A stretch of 64,000 nt of DNA from Microcebus murinus (Eukaryota; Chordata; Mammalia; Primates; Cheirogaleidae): assembly GCF_040939455.1 (NCBI RefSeq), contig NC_134117.1:66610501-66674500 (forward strand), written 5' to 3'. A program made the position numbers and the translations under genes. Positions 51,466-63,790 of the stretch are shown piece by piece. The notes under the pieces were generated by a model. The model saw only the letters and a program-made list of their open reading frames with translations. It searched no databases and was not told the DNA's origin. Within the stretch, counting starts at the first letter, position 1. The number at the start of each line of letters is the position of its first letter.

Positions 51466-54400
51466 AAAAACAGAAAAAAACAAAACCCTGATGGATATGT
51501 TCCAGTTCTGTGTTCTTTGGAGTAACTACGCTCCTGTTGTCTCTCCCATGCCGTGACTAGTAAACCAGGACAGAATACACATGGGAGTTATTCTGGGGCA
51601 GTGAAAAGTAAACAGTAGCAGGTGGATTGGAAAAGAAGACCAGAATTCAAAGCATCACCAAAATGGGCTGAGTTTATGGGTTTCTCCTCCAGGGTCCTCT
51701 GGTCTGAATGCGATTCAAACTGAAACCCAGAGGTGGATGTCAGCACAACCCAAGAGGCCTCCAAGAAAAGTCCTCCAGCTCTGGCTTCAGGAGCTGGAAA
51801 GGCAACTCTAGGATCTCACAGAAAATGTGAAAATCCTCCGTCATTATTTATCCTTTTTTTCTGGCCTTTCATGTCCAGCCCTAAGCAACACCACAGCACC
51901 AGGGCAGAGGCCTCTCTAGTCAGTGGTATTGGAGAAAACTACAATTGCCTTTTTCCTCATGTGTCCTCCTTCCACTTAACCCCAGACAAAAGTGCAATTG
52001 TGGAAGTTCATGGCAGGGCAGACAAAATAAAGCCACAGCACTTTGTCTGGAGGACAGAAAAGAGGAGTTCCAGGGAGCCTTTGGAGTCTTCGTAACTGAG
52101 GGATGTACAGTGCCTGGAGGAGGTGACGAGGGAGAAGACCAAGAAAACACCCCATAATGCTGTTTGAGATCCCCTGGGCTCACCTTCAAACTGCGGATGA
52201 ATGGAAATGATTCTACTGAGCATGCAAAAGATGTAGAGAACAGAACTAACAAACCCATCATTGTCCAAGTCTCAGACTGACCGCAGGGTGGCATGCAAGT
52301 GGGACAAATCTGAATCGCACTGTGAGGCTTTGAACAGTGAACTGAGATGGGATTCACAGCCCGCAGACAGCAAAATGAAACTTGCAGTATGAATGTCACC
52401 AGGACAACTGGCTCCTAAAAAACAGTATCAACATTTGCCATAGAATTTAAATAAGACCCGGAGTACAAAACATAATATTCAAAATGTCCAGGAAGCAATC
52501 CAAAATTACTTGCCACAGGAGGAAAAACACAAAAACAAAAACAGGAAATGCTCAACTTTCATGGGAAAAGACAAATAAAAGACTCACATGTCAAAATAAC
52601 ACTCATGTTGGAATTATCTGATAGACTGTATAGCATGTGTTACACAAATAGTCCAACAAGCAACGTAAACATTCTTGAAAAAACTGGCAAAACAGATCAG
52701 CAAAGAAATAGAATATGTAAAGAAAACTCAAATAGAAATTTTAGAACTGAATGGTACATTAACCAGAATTTACAGCTCATTAGATGGACTCAATAGGAAC
52801 AACAGAGAGAAGAAAGATTAGGGAAAAAGGTGAACTGAGCCCCAAAGAGCTGTGTGACAATATCTAAAGACTTAACATTTATGTCATTGGAATTTTAGAA
52901 ATACAGGAAAATCTTGGTAAATATAATCAACTGTTCTCTTGTCAAGTGTTCAAAATGTATTCAATGGCTGAAACAAAAATTATGACATTCAAATGATGAA
53001 ATTTTTAATGTAGGTTGCTGTAATGTGTCAGAAAACTGTAACATAAAGGAAGGAAGGAAGGTAAGGGGATCTATGGGGTGATAGATCCACTTGGTGTGGT
53101 AAAATTCCTAGGTATCTATGAACAAGAAAGTATGCACATTTATAATTGTGAGACCAGCCACTAACGAACAGGTAAAGTAAAAATCACAATAGATAAATTA
53201 AAATTGGAATAAAAAAACATGAAAGTCACTCGATGAGGGCGAGAAAGGAGAAATGGGAATGATCAATAGAGGCATCAGTCAGAAAGAAGATAACGAAATA
53301 GTAGAGCTAAATCCAGACCTGCCAATGGTTATTTTAAATGCAACTGGTCTAAACACATTAAATAAATGAAAGAAATTTTCAGAATGGGATTTTTTTTTAA
53401 ATGACCAAACTACATGCTTATTACAACAAATTCACATCAAAGATACTAAAATAGGCAAATTAAAATAAAAGGATGGACAATTATGTCCCATGCAAACATT
53501 AATCCAGAAAAGCTGGAGTGGCTATATTAACATCAGCAAAAGAACACTTGAGAGCAGAGAAAATTACTAAGGATTTATTACAAGTGTCATTGTATACTGA
53601 TCAAAGTCTCAATTTATCAAAAAAAATAATTGTCCTATATGCATGTGTACTTCACAGCAGAGCTTCAATAGGCAAAAACTGATAAAATTAAAGAAGACAT
53701 AGAAACATTCACAATTATATTTGGAGACTTTAAAACATCGCATAGTAATAGATAGAACTAGACAACAATCAGCAAAGATATTAAAGAGAGAAATAAAACT
53801 GCCAACCAACTGTATACAATTGGTGTTTATAGAACACTACACCCCCAAATAACAGAAGATCCATGCTTTTTAAGTCCACATGAAACACTCATCAAGATAG
53901 TCCACACTGTGGGTCTTATAGAAAAAAAAAACTTTAAGAAGTTTAAAATAATTAAATGCTACAAAGTATGTTCTCAGACCTTAATGGAATTAAGCTAAAA
54001 ATTAATAATAGAAAGATAACTGGCAAATCTTAAATACCTGTATATCAAACACCACACTTCTAAATAATCCATAAGTCAAAGAAGTCCCAAGATAAATCAG
54101 AAAAAATTAGAACTTAAAGAAAATTAAAATACGAAGATATTAAGAGTTGTCAGATGTAGTGTAAACAAAGCTTAGAGTGAAATTCATAGAAATAAATGCT
54201 TTTATTAGAAAAGAAGAACGCTCTCAAATCAAGAACCTATGTTTCTAACTCAAAAAATAAGGGAAAAAAGAGCAAAGTACAAGATAAACTCAAAGCAAGC
54301 ATAGGATGAAAATAATAATAATTAAGATAAAATTCAATAAAATTGAAAACAAAAAAATTAAAAATCAATGAAAATAAAGGCCATTTTCTTGAAGAGGTCA

Positions 54401-55358
54401 ATATAATCAACAAGCTCCTATTAAGACTGCTAAGGAAAAAAGAGAAAAGACACAAACTGTCAATAGTAGAAATGAAAGAAGTGCTGTCACCAAAGATGTT
54501 ATGCATATTAAAAGACTAATATGTGAGTATCCTGCCCAACTCTAAGGACTCTATTCAACCATCTATCTTAAATGATGCAATTCCTTGAAAATTATAAACT
54601 AAATTCATGCAAGATTAAATAGATAAATTAAATATTCTTATAAATATTAAAGAAAGGAAATTTGTAGTTTAAAAGTCTTCTAAAAAAGAATCCTCAATCC
54701 CTGATGATTTCACAGGTGAATTGTACCAAATATTGAAAGGAATAACACCAGTTGTACAAAATGTATTTCAGATAATAGAATAAAAACAAACATTTCTAAA
54801 TCATTTTATGATACCTGCATCACTCTGTACCAAAACTAAACAAGGACAATATAAAAACGGAACACTACAGACCAATATCCTTCATTAATAGGCAAAAGTA
54901 TCACTAACAAAATAATATCAAATGGCATTAAGCCATATAAAAATCATCATAATCATAATATACCATGACCAACTGAGATTTCTCCCAGGAGAGTAAGGCT
55001 GATCAATGTTTGAAAAGCAATGGATGTGATCTGCCTGAATTCTCAGAGTCCAAAGAAGACAAAGTATATTATCAAGTCAATTGATAAAGGAAAAGAGTTT
55101 GACGAAATTTAACATCTATTCATAATAAAAATGTTTTGCAGACTAGGAACAGAAGGGAACTCCCTGAATATACTAAGGAGCATGTACAAATAAAACCTGC
55201 AACTAGTATCATACTTAATGGTGAAAGACTGAATGTTTTCTTCTTAAGACTGGGAAAGGCAAGTATTCTATTGTCACTACTTCTATTCAACATAGTACTA
55301 GAAGTTTTAGCCACAGCAATAAGCAAAAAACAATAATTTTTTTTAAATGTAGATTAGA

Positions 55359-56194
55359 TTTTTTCTTGCTGATTTTCTTTTCTACATAGATTCTAGTTAT
55401 CAGCCCTCTATCAGATGTGTAGAAAGCAAATATTTCCTCCCATTCCATAGGTTGTCTATTTGCTCTAATGATAGTTTGCTTGGCTGTACACTCCAGTGAG
55501 AACAGATTTTATCAAAAAGTCCCCAAACAACAAATGTCAGCATGGATGTAGAGAGATGGGGACATTCATACACTGCTGGTGGGACTGCAAATTAGTATAA
55601 TCTCTATGAAAAGTAGTATGGAGATGCTCAAAGAACTAAAAGTAGAACTACCATTTGATCCATCAACCCCACCACTGGGTATTTACCCATTGGTAAAAAA
55701 GACACTGTACAAAAAAGATATCTGCACTCAAATGTTTATAGCAGCATAATTCATAATCACAAAGATGTGGAAACAACCCAAGTGCCCATCAATACATGAG
55801 TAGATTAACAAAATGTGGTATATGTATGCCATGGTGTACTATTCAGCCATACAAAAATGGCAAACTACCTCTTGTATTATCCTGAATGGAGCTGGAGCCC
55901 ATTCTTCTAAGTGAAGTATCACAAGAATGGAAAAACAAACACCACATGTACTCACCATCAAATTGATATTAACTGATCAACACTTATGTGCACATATGGA
56001 AGTAACATTAGTTGGCTGTTGGGCAGGTGGGAGGGAGAGGAGGGAGGAGGGGGTGGATAAATTCACACCTAATGGGTACAGTGTGCACTGTCTGGAGAAT
56101 GGGCACGCTTGTAGCTCTGACTCAGGCAGCACAAAGGTAATTTATGTAACCAAAGCCTTTGTAACCCCATAATGTTCCGAAATTTATAAAAAAA
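55359..56194 (+). mobile_element. 5'-inverted (twin-primed) lemur L1, sense 3' part
   Basis: From about 55,491 the element reads as sense L1 ORF2 3' end plus lemur-type 3' UTR, ending '...ccataatgttccgaaatttataaaaaaa'. From 55,359 to about 55,490 the same kind of ORF2 sequence is present in reverse ('ctagttatcagccctctatcagatg', 'taggttgtctatttgctc'). This is the classic 5'-inversion product. It is flanked by the 10-bp repeat GTAGATTAGA (55,349-55,358 and 56,195-56,204), extendable to 14 bp with one mismatch. Its ORF2 remnant has stops, so it is older than the L1 at 39.2-40.6 kb. Confidence 0.9.
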
Positions 56195-57869
56195 GTAGAT
56201 TAGAAATGAAAACATAAAACTATCTCTATTCACTGGTGACATAATTGTCTGCATAGAAAATCACAGAGAATAACAAAAAAGCTCTTAAAAACTTCCAAAA
56301 ATACTATAAATAAGTTTACCAAGGTTGCAGGATGTTATTCAATGCATATAGAAAAAAATCAACCTTTTTTCTATATACTAATAATGTATAACTAAAATCA
56401 GAGACTAAAATAAAAAAGGTATCATTTACAATAATCCCATCAAAAACTGAAATACTTTGTTATAAATTTTAAGAAATCAAGTACAGAATCTGTATGCTGA
56501 AAACTACAAAGTACTGATGAAAGAAATTAAAGATCTCGATAAACAGAGAAGACTACCATGTTCGTGGCTTGCAAAATTCGATATGGTAAAGGGACTAATT
56601 CTTCCCATGTCAATCTGTAAATGAATGCAATACTAACAGAAATTCCAGAAAAACTTTTTGTAGATATAGACAAGATGATTCAAAAATTTTTGTGAAAGGG
56701 CAAAGAAAACTGAATAGCTAAAGCAATTTTGAAAAGAAGAATAAATTCTAAGAAATCACGCTGTCAAATTTTAAGTATTACCTAAGTGTGTATTAATCCA
56801 GACAGTGTGGTATTGGTGAAGGAATAAACATATAGATCAATGGGACAGAATAGAGTGTCCAGAAATAAATCCACACAGATATGGCCAATCGATACTGATA
56901 AAGCTACAACAGCGATCCAATGGAGAAAAGTACTCTTTTCAAGAAATGGTGATAGAACAAATTGACATACATAGATGAAAAAATAAACCTTAACCTACAT
57001 CTCACACCTTATACAAAAAATTAACTCAGAATTAATCACACATCCAAATGCAAAGTTCAAAACTATAAAAATTTTAGGAGAAAATCTCCATGACTTGGGG
57101 CTTTGCAAAGAAATAGAATTCTTAGACATAACAACAAAAGCCTAAGGAATAAAAGAAAAAAAAAGATAGATTATACTTCATCAAATTTAACAAGTTTTGC
57201 TGTACACAAGACACTTTCAAGAGGATAAAAGGCAAGCTACAGATTGGGAAAATGTACTTATAAATCATATGTCTGACAAAGGACTTCTATTCATAATAAA
57301 CAAAGAACTATCAAAACTCAGCAGTAAAAAACAATTTTTTCTCCAAATGAGCAAAAGTAGTTGACAGACACTTCATCAAAGACAATAACATGGATGGCAA
57401 AGAATCACACAAAAAATTGTTCAACATCATTGGCCACTAACTGAAAATTCAAATCATGATGAACTACCATTGCGACCTATTGAGTGCCCAAACTAAAAAT
57501 GACTGATACTATCAAGTCCTAGAAAAGATGTGGAGCATGTGGGTCTCTTATACATTGCTGGCAGGAATGTAAAATGATGCAGCCACAATAGAAAAGGGTT
57601 AAGTGGCTTCTTCTAAAGTAATCATATACTTATATAGCCCAGCATCTCACTCCTGGATATTTACCCTAGAGAAATAAAAACTCATGTTCACACAAGAATC
57701 TATTCATGGATATTTATAACATCTTTATTCCTAAATGTCAAAACCTAGAAATAACACAGATGTCTCTTAATCAGGGAATGGATCAACAAACAGTGGTGCA
57801 TCCATACAATGGAAGTGTCCCTTAGCCATAATAAGGAGCAACTATTGATACACACAAAAACATGGATGA

Positions 57870-58208
57870 GGCCGGGAGCGGTGGCTCACGCCTGTAATCC
57901 TAGCACTCTGGGAGGCCGAGGTGGGCGGATTGCTCAAGGCCAGGAGTTTGAAACCAGCCTGAGCCAGAGGGAGACCCCGTCTCTACTATAAATAGAAAAA
58001 AATTAATTGGCCAACTAATATATATCTATAGAAAAAATTAGCCGGGCATGGTAGTGCATGCCTGTACTCCCAGCCACTCGGGAGGCTGAGGCAGAAGGAT
58101 CGCTTGAGCCCAGGAGTTTGAGGTTGCTGTGAGCTAGGCTGACGCCACGGCACTCACTCTAGCCTGGGCAACAAAGTGAGACTCTGTCTCAAAAAACAAA
58201 ACAAAACA
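57870..58208 (+). mobile_element. Alu SINE (lemur type), sense
   Basis: Full dimer starting GGCCGGGAGCGGTGG with linker 'ggccaactaatatatatc', lemur right arm and a tail patterned as A5-C-A4-C. It has a perfect 14-bp target duplication, AAAAACATGGATGA (57,856-57,869 and 58,209-58,222). It was inserted into the old L1's distal ORF2. A short frame running into it (57,809-57,991) is a host-Alu chance fusion. Confidence 0.97.
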
Positions 58209-58464
58209 AAAAACATGGATGAATCTCAAAAGCATTATGCTGAGTGATAGTGGCCAATTTCAAAAGGTTGCATATTATATGATTTCATTCATATGGCATA
58301 CCCCCAAAAAACAAAACTTTTGGGTGAGCGGGAGGTTAAGTATAAAGAGGTTACGCAAGGGAGTTTTTTAGAGTGATGGAATGGTTCTGTATGCTGATTA
58401 TGGTAGTGGTTACATAAATCAGTACATGTATTAAAATTCATAGAAATAACAGTAATAAAGCCAG

Positions 58465-60000
58465 TGGGGTATTCTCAAAAAATAGACAGATCAATGGAGC
58501 AAAAAAGAAAACCCAGAAATAACCCACATAAATATAGTCATCTGATCACGGAGTGAAAGCAATTCCATAGAGAAAGGATAGTCTTTTCAACAAATGGTGC
58601 TAAAACAAGTGACATCCACATACAGAAATAAGTAAACAAATCTAAACAAAGAGATTACACTTTTCACAAACATTAACTCATGTGGATCATAGACCTTAAT
58701 GTAAATGTAAAACTATAAAACATTTGGAAGATGCAAGATAACACGGGAGAAAATCTAGGTGGCCTTGAGTTTCATGATGACTTCTTAGACACAACACAGA
58801 AGCATAAGCCATGGGAGAAAAATTCAATATGCTGGATTTCATTAAAATTAAAAATTTGTGCTCTGTAAAAGACACTGTGAAGAGAATAAAAAGATGAAGC
58901 ACAGACTGGGGGGAAATAGTTGCCTAGAAGATATTCAATAGCTAGCATCCAAAATATACAAAAGAACTCTTAAAGTTTAAAAACAAGAAAGCAAAAAACT
59001 AAGGGTAAATGGTCAAAATGCCTATAAAGATAATTCATCAAGAAGATATACAGGTGGAAAGTAAGCATTTGAAAAGATACTCAACAACATATGTTGTTAG
59101 GTAATTGAAAATTAAAATAACAATGATAAACCACTACACGTCTTTTAGAATAGCTACATTCCAAAACTCTGACAACATCAAGTGCTGGCCAGGATATGGA
59201 GCAACAGGAACTCTCATTCCTTGATAATGGGAATGCAAAATGGTACAGCCACTTTGGAAGACAGTCTGGTAATTTCTTACAAAGATAAACACAGTCTTAA
59301 CATATAATCCAGCAATCACCAAATGAATTTAGCCAAATGAATTGAAACTAATATACCACAAAAACCTGCACAGGAATATTTACAGCAGCTATATTCACAA
59401 CTGCCAAACCTTAGAAGCAACCAAGGTGTTCTTCAATAGGCGTGTGGATATATAAACTATGGGGAATCAGTACAATGGAATATTATTCAGACTATTAATA
59501 AAAAATGAGCTATCAAACTACAAAAAGATATGGAGGAACCTTAAATGCATACTAATAAGTAAAACAAGTCAGTCTGCAAAGGCCTCACACTGTATGATTT
59601 CAAGTATATGATTTTCTGAATTAGGCAAATTACAGAGACAATAAAAAGATCAATGGTTGCTAGAAATCAGGGCGATGCAAAGAAAGCAGGGATGAGTAGG
59701 TGGAGTACAGGCTTTTTAAGGTAGTGAAACTATTCTGTACAACACCGTAATGGCAGATACATAACATTTGCATTTGTCAATGCCCACAGAACTGCATAAT
59801 CCAAAGAATGTATCCTAATGTAAAGCATGGAATTTAATTACTAATAATATATCAACATTGATTCATCAATGATAAGAAATGTACCACATTAGTGTAAGAT
59901 GCTAATTGTGTGCAGGGTCTGGGGAGAGGAGTGGTATATGGAACTCTACTTCCTGTTCAATTTTTCTGTAAACCTAAAACCACTTTAAAAAATAAAGTCC
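58465..60000 (+). mobile_element. Old L1 3' portion, sense
   Basis: A second run of distal L1 ORF2 follows immediately on the previous element ('agacagatcaatggagcaaaaaag', 'acaaatggtgctaaaacaag', 'gggaatgcaaaatggtacagccactttggaag', 'aatggaatattattcag'). It ends with an L1M-type 3' UTR ('gtggtatatggaactctacttcc') and 'aaaataaagtcc' near 60,000. Frames are broken. Confidence 0.75.
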
Positions 60001-60004
60001 ATTA

Positions 60005-61379
60005 ATTTAAATAACAGAACTGTACACTAAAAAAAAAAATCCATGTCACTACATTGATTCACAAACAAACTGAAATCAAAAGCAACATAGAGGAACAACA
60101 GGGGAAAGTTTGTGTGCATTTCCAGGCAAATCCACTCATTCATCATTCAACAAATATTTACTTAGATCTCCACGGACCTTTTGTGACACATTAAAGTAAA
60201 ACATCTACTCTCAGGGTATCATAATTTTTTTCATCTCTTTTCAGTCAATTAATTACTGTCACTTAATCCCACCTCATGAGACTGTACAGTCCTGTGGAAC
60301 TTTTTTCATTCTTCCATAGCCAGCTTAGGTTTTCCCACTAAGCTTTTCCTCCGCTCCCTTGCCATCACCCTTGCCTTGCTTGTCCTTTTGCCAAACCTAC
60401 CTGTAGCCATTCCACTATCTTCGTTCTTCACCTTCACTCGTAGCACACTGAACACCGCTGGAGAAACCCTGGAGCAGATCCTTGGCATGGTGGTCGCTGC
60501 ATCTTCTCTGATTTCGAGGAGGTGCGCAGTACTACCCGGACTCCTGTGCCGTTATCCCTGTGAGATTATCCTCCACAACGGTGATTTTAAATTTTCTCCA
60601 TTTTTTAAAATCACTCTGACCATAATACCTTGCTTGCTCTTAGCAGTTAAGATTTCTATCACAACTGAACTAGGAGTCATAATATGAGATCTACCCCAAA
60701 TTCTCACAACTAACCTGACACATGTAGGCTTGTCCAGTAGTCATCACTGCCTGTTATTCCCCCACGGCTGCTCTTGCTTCCTGCAGACCTCATCCTGCCA
60801 TCACTTCTCTCTCTATTATCACTCTATTATTCTCAAAGGATCCCTCTCTACAAGCTTTTCCCCCAAAGCATTTACACTTTCCCAGTTTGGGGAAAAAAAT
60901 CCCCCTTCAAATAAACACCAGAGTTTCTGTCCTATCTCCTATCTTACTGACAGCCACCTACTGTCATCATCTCTCTTTTCTCACTTTCCAGTAAATTCTC
61001 CACCAGGTCATCTCAATCTTTTCCATTTCTCTATGAAACTATTTTCAAAAAGAGACTAATAAGTGGTTTAATGATGATCTAATGGACAGTTTTTCATCTT
61101 TATTTTCCTTGATCTTTTGTCAGCACTTAAATTTTTCTTCTCTTAGTTGACGTGACTTCATACTCTTCTCCTATTCCTCATTTTTTTTGGTTTGCTCCTC
61201 CACAGACTCCAAGGTCAGTCTTTTATTCTTTTATCTTTTACTTAAATGGTGGTTTTAATACTCTACATATGCTCTCTGAATCATCTCTTTGACTCCTATA
61301 GATCCAATTAAGTATCTTCACTTCAGTGTACGTCTCTCTCCTGAATTTGTTTTATAACCACCCTCCTATTTTCAAGAAT
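60005..61379. other. Unassigned AT-/pyrimidine-rich sequence
   Basis: A short L2/MIR-like antisense piece lies at about 60,128-60,175 ('ccactcattcatcattcaacaaatatttac'). The remaining kilobase has an old-repeat look but no family that I can name. The 103- and 109-codon plus frames (60,376-60,687 and 60,730-61,059) have no domain and are not called. Confidence 0.35.
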
Positions 61380-62273
61380 AAATTAAAATTAAAATTAAAA
61401 TCTGAACTCTTTATCCTCTCTCCTTCTCCAATAGTTTCTGTTTTAATTGTCTATCCAATTATCTAAACCAGAATCCTGGGAGACATTCCTAACATATTCC
61501 TAAAATGCCTCACATCCAATCAATTCCCAAGCCCTCTTGATTTTACCTCCTAAATATCTCTTGAATACTATCAATTACTCCCCAGTGTCAATCACAACCT
61601 CAGTCAAAGTGTCATCATATCTCATACGAATTATGCATCTTATCCCTTAAACCGGTTTCTTGCCTTTAAGTTCATTTGCCTATGGCTTATTTTATTCACA
61701 CAGCAACCAGGGTTATCTTTCCCAAGCAGGATTCTAATCACATCACTCCTCTGCTTAAAACAATTCAATGAATACTCTTGTGTTTCAGCTAAAATTTTGT
61801 CTCCTTAACAGAGCCCACAATCTTTCACAATGTGATCCCATCAGAACTCCCCTGACTCAGCTCTCACCAGGTGCTGTTCACACTCGATTGCCCAAACCAT
61901 CTGAACTCTGTGCAGGTTCCAGACTCACAATTCTATCTCATGCTTCCAGGCCTTTGAGAATGGTGCCCCATTGTCAAAGAATGGATGCTCTTGAACTCTT
62001 TTTTCTTTTTTTAAACCACCCTAGCTTCTATTTACTCTTTACTGCTGAGTTCATATACCACCTTCCCTAGACATCTTTTTCTGGGTAAAGTCTGCTGTGA
62101 CTTCAATCTTTCACAGTCCTGGTCACACTATGTTGTAACAATTGGTTACTTGCTGCTCTCACACCAGCGAAACTTCTTGAGGGCAAATTTAAAATGCTAT
62201 GTCTTATTGATCTCAGTATTCTTGCTGTCTAGCCCAGTAGACAATCAAGAAATGTTTAAGAAGTTAGAATATC
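61380..62273 (+). mobile_element. LINE L2 3' region, sense
   Basis: 'atcacatcactcctctgcttaaaacaattcaatg', 'aaaattttgtctccttaacagagcccacaatc', 'ccaggcctttgagaatggtgcccc', 'cataccaccttccctagacatc' and 'cttcttgagggcaaattt' are L2 3' sequence in order, running directly into the GGAA microsatellite. Confidence 0.75.
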
Positions 62274-62344
62274 AGGAAGGAAGGAAGGAAGGAAGGAAGG
62301 AAGGAAGGAAGGAAGGAAGGAAGGAAGGAAGGAAGGAAGGAAGG
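62274..62344 (+). repeat. (GGAA)n microsatellite, about 17 units
   Basis: Seventy-one bases of uninterrupted AAGG/GGAA units directly after the L2 tail. Perfect purity over this length implies recent expansion and probable length polymorphism. Confidence 0.98.
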
Positions 62345-62628
62345 ATTGACTAACCAAGTACATGCCCCTAATTATAGCTATGTAAAGTTACATAAATAAT
62401 AACAGATTATTTTTCCTGGCATAAGATTATGGGTGATTCTCTTCTAGTTATAAAACTTTTTAAAAAATGTTATAGTGTTTCTGTAATTAAAACAAACTGA
62501 TTCATGTTCTACAGGTATATGACTGGTACTCCTGGTATTGCAGAGACTGTTCTATGTTCTTCTTCTAGGCACACACCTGGCTGGATTTCATGGCCTTCCT
62601 CTCTGTAAGTATGATAAGGAAGACCACC

Positions 62629-62760
62629 ATCTATTACCTGGTGCATTAGCCACCTGAGACCCCTAGCCCTTGGAAGACCCTCATCAACATAATACTAACC
62701 TATTACCTGGTGCATCAACTAACCTATTACCTGGTGCATTAGCCACCTAAGACCCCACCC
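62629..62760 (+). repeat. Imperfect local triplication
   Basis: 'CTATTACCTGGTGCAT' occurs three times, at about 62,631, 62,699 and 62,723. The first and third are followed by closely similar 'tagccacct(g/a)agacccc...cccttgga' segments and the second is a shortened unit. No coding frame is involved. Confidence 0.9.
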
Positions 62761-63790
62761 CTTGGACCACCCCAACCTAATAAAAGTGGGAACAATTGGG
62801 TAGACGGGGCTCAGAATTAGGTGGCAAGGCCCCTCTGAACCCACTGGCGAATGAACCTTGATTCTCCAAGTGCCACTCGGTTTGTCCTTGGAACCACCCA
62901 CTGTAACACTTGCTGTAACAAGTATAGCCCTGTGACCAAATTCTTGCAAAGAGAGTGTGAACAGTGACAATATGTGCCACTTCAGGACTTGGTCCTTAAA
63001 GTCCCTTCACAGAACAGATCCTCTGTTCTCTCTTCCTGTCTGGAAGGTGACTAGAGAGAACTCCAAGAGCCTAAAGAAGGGAAAGAATAGGAGATGGAGG
63101 AAGGAAAGCCACCTTACCACACTCCACTGGACTTGACTTGTGTGAGAATTGGTTTCTGTTGAGTGAAATCATGGAGGTTTGAGGATTCATCTACATGGCA
63201 GTTAAGCTGAAGTAATACACCTGGTAAACAGTTTAATATGGCCTCAACTAGAGTCTGGGATCACCTTGATTTATAAATCGTTTGTTGTAGGGCACATGAG
63301 AAACTGACATCACCAAACCCGATTTCTATAGCTCTGGAACGATGAAATTTATAAATTAGTGAAAATAATTCTATCAGGTACTGTTTGAGTTGAAGGGGAT
63401 AGTGGGACTAACACCGTCCGCCCCTCCACATTACACACGAGAACTCCCAGGCGTAGGAAGAGAAAGACTGAGTCAAATGTTGCTGTTTTACTCCATGTCT
63501 TGCTTCCAACTCTCCCAACTCACACGCTAGCACGCCTTGTCTGGGACAACTCAACATGTGTGTTCTGGCGGCCGCCAGGCGACCTTCTCCCTGATCCCCC
63601 ATGGGCACTCCTCCTGAAACCGCCTCTGTGGTTGAGGATGCTCGTCTTCTCAGAGGAGAACCGTTCCTTGACCAAGCACATTCAAGGAGCTGAAATTTCC
63701 TGCTAGAACCTTTAGAACAATAAGCCCTCAGCCCAGAACAGTTCTTGTAACTTTGGGCTGAGAATGAGCTTCCTAAGCCAGGTGTAGAAG
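62761..63790. other. Unassigned sequence
   Basis: Unique-looking DNA with a GC-richer patch at 63,400-63,700 including a GCGGCCGC site near 63,569. The 129-codon minus frame (63,408-63,797) has no recognisable domain or splice context, so no gene is called. Confidence 0.35.

Larger units (their letters stand above)
51700..58460 (+). mobile_element. Old, nearly full-length L1 (L1M-type), sense, with two nested insertions
   Basis: 5'/ORF1-side sequence is recognisable from about 52,420 ('gcatcaacatttgcc', 'ggagtacaaaacataatattcaaaatgtccagg') and is probably preceded by 5' UTR. ORF2 follows: 'ggtgaattgtaccaaatattgaaagg' near 54,715, the RT-region 'acttctattcaacatagtactagaag' at 55,278. The catalytic box at 56,229-56,240 reads F-T-G-D instead of F-A-D-D. 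The distal ORF2 and 3' UTR end near 58,460. All frames are broken. It is interrupted by a 5'-inverted lemur L1 (55,359-56,194) and an Alu (57,870-58,208). The 5' limit is uncertain. Confidence 0.75.

Noticed and set aside
57809..57991. Short frame joining old L1 sequence to Alu sequence
   Set aside because: A chance host-Alu fusion; no promoter, splice site or conserved protein.
62150..62353. Frame ending in a repeated E-G-R-K peptide
   Set aside because: Translation of the GGAA microsatellite and the preceding L2.
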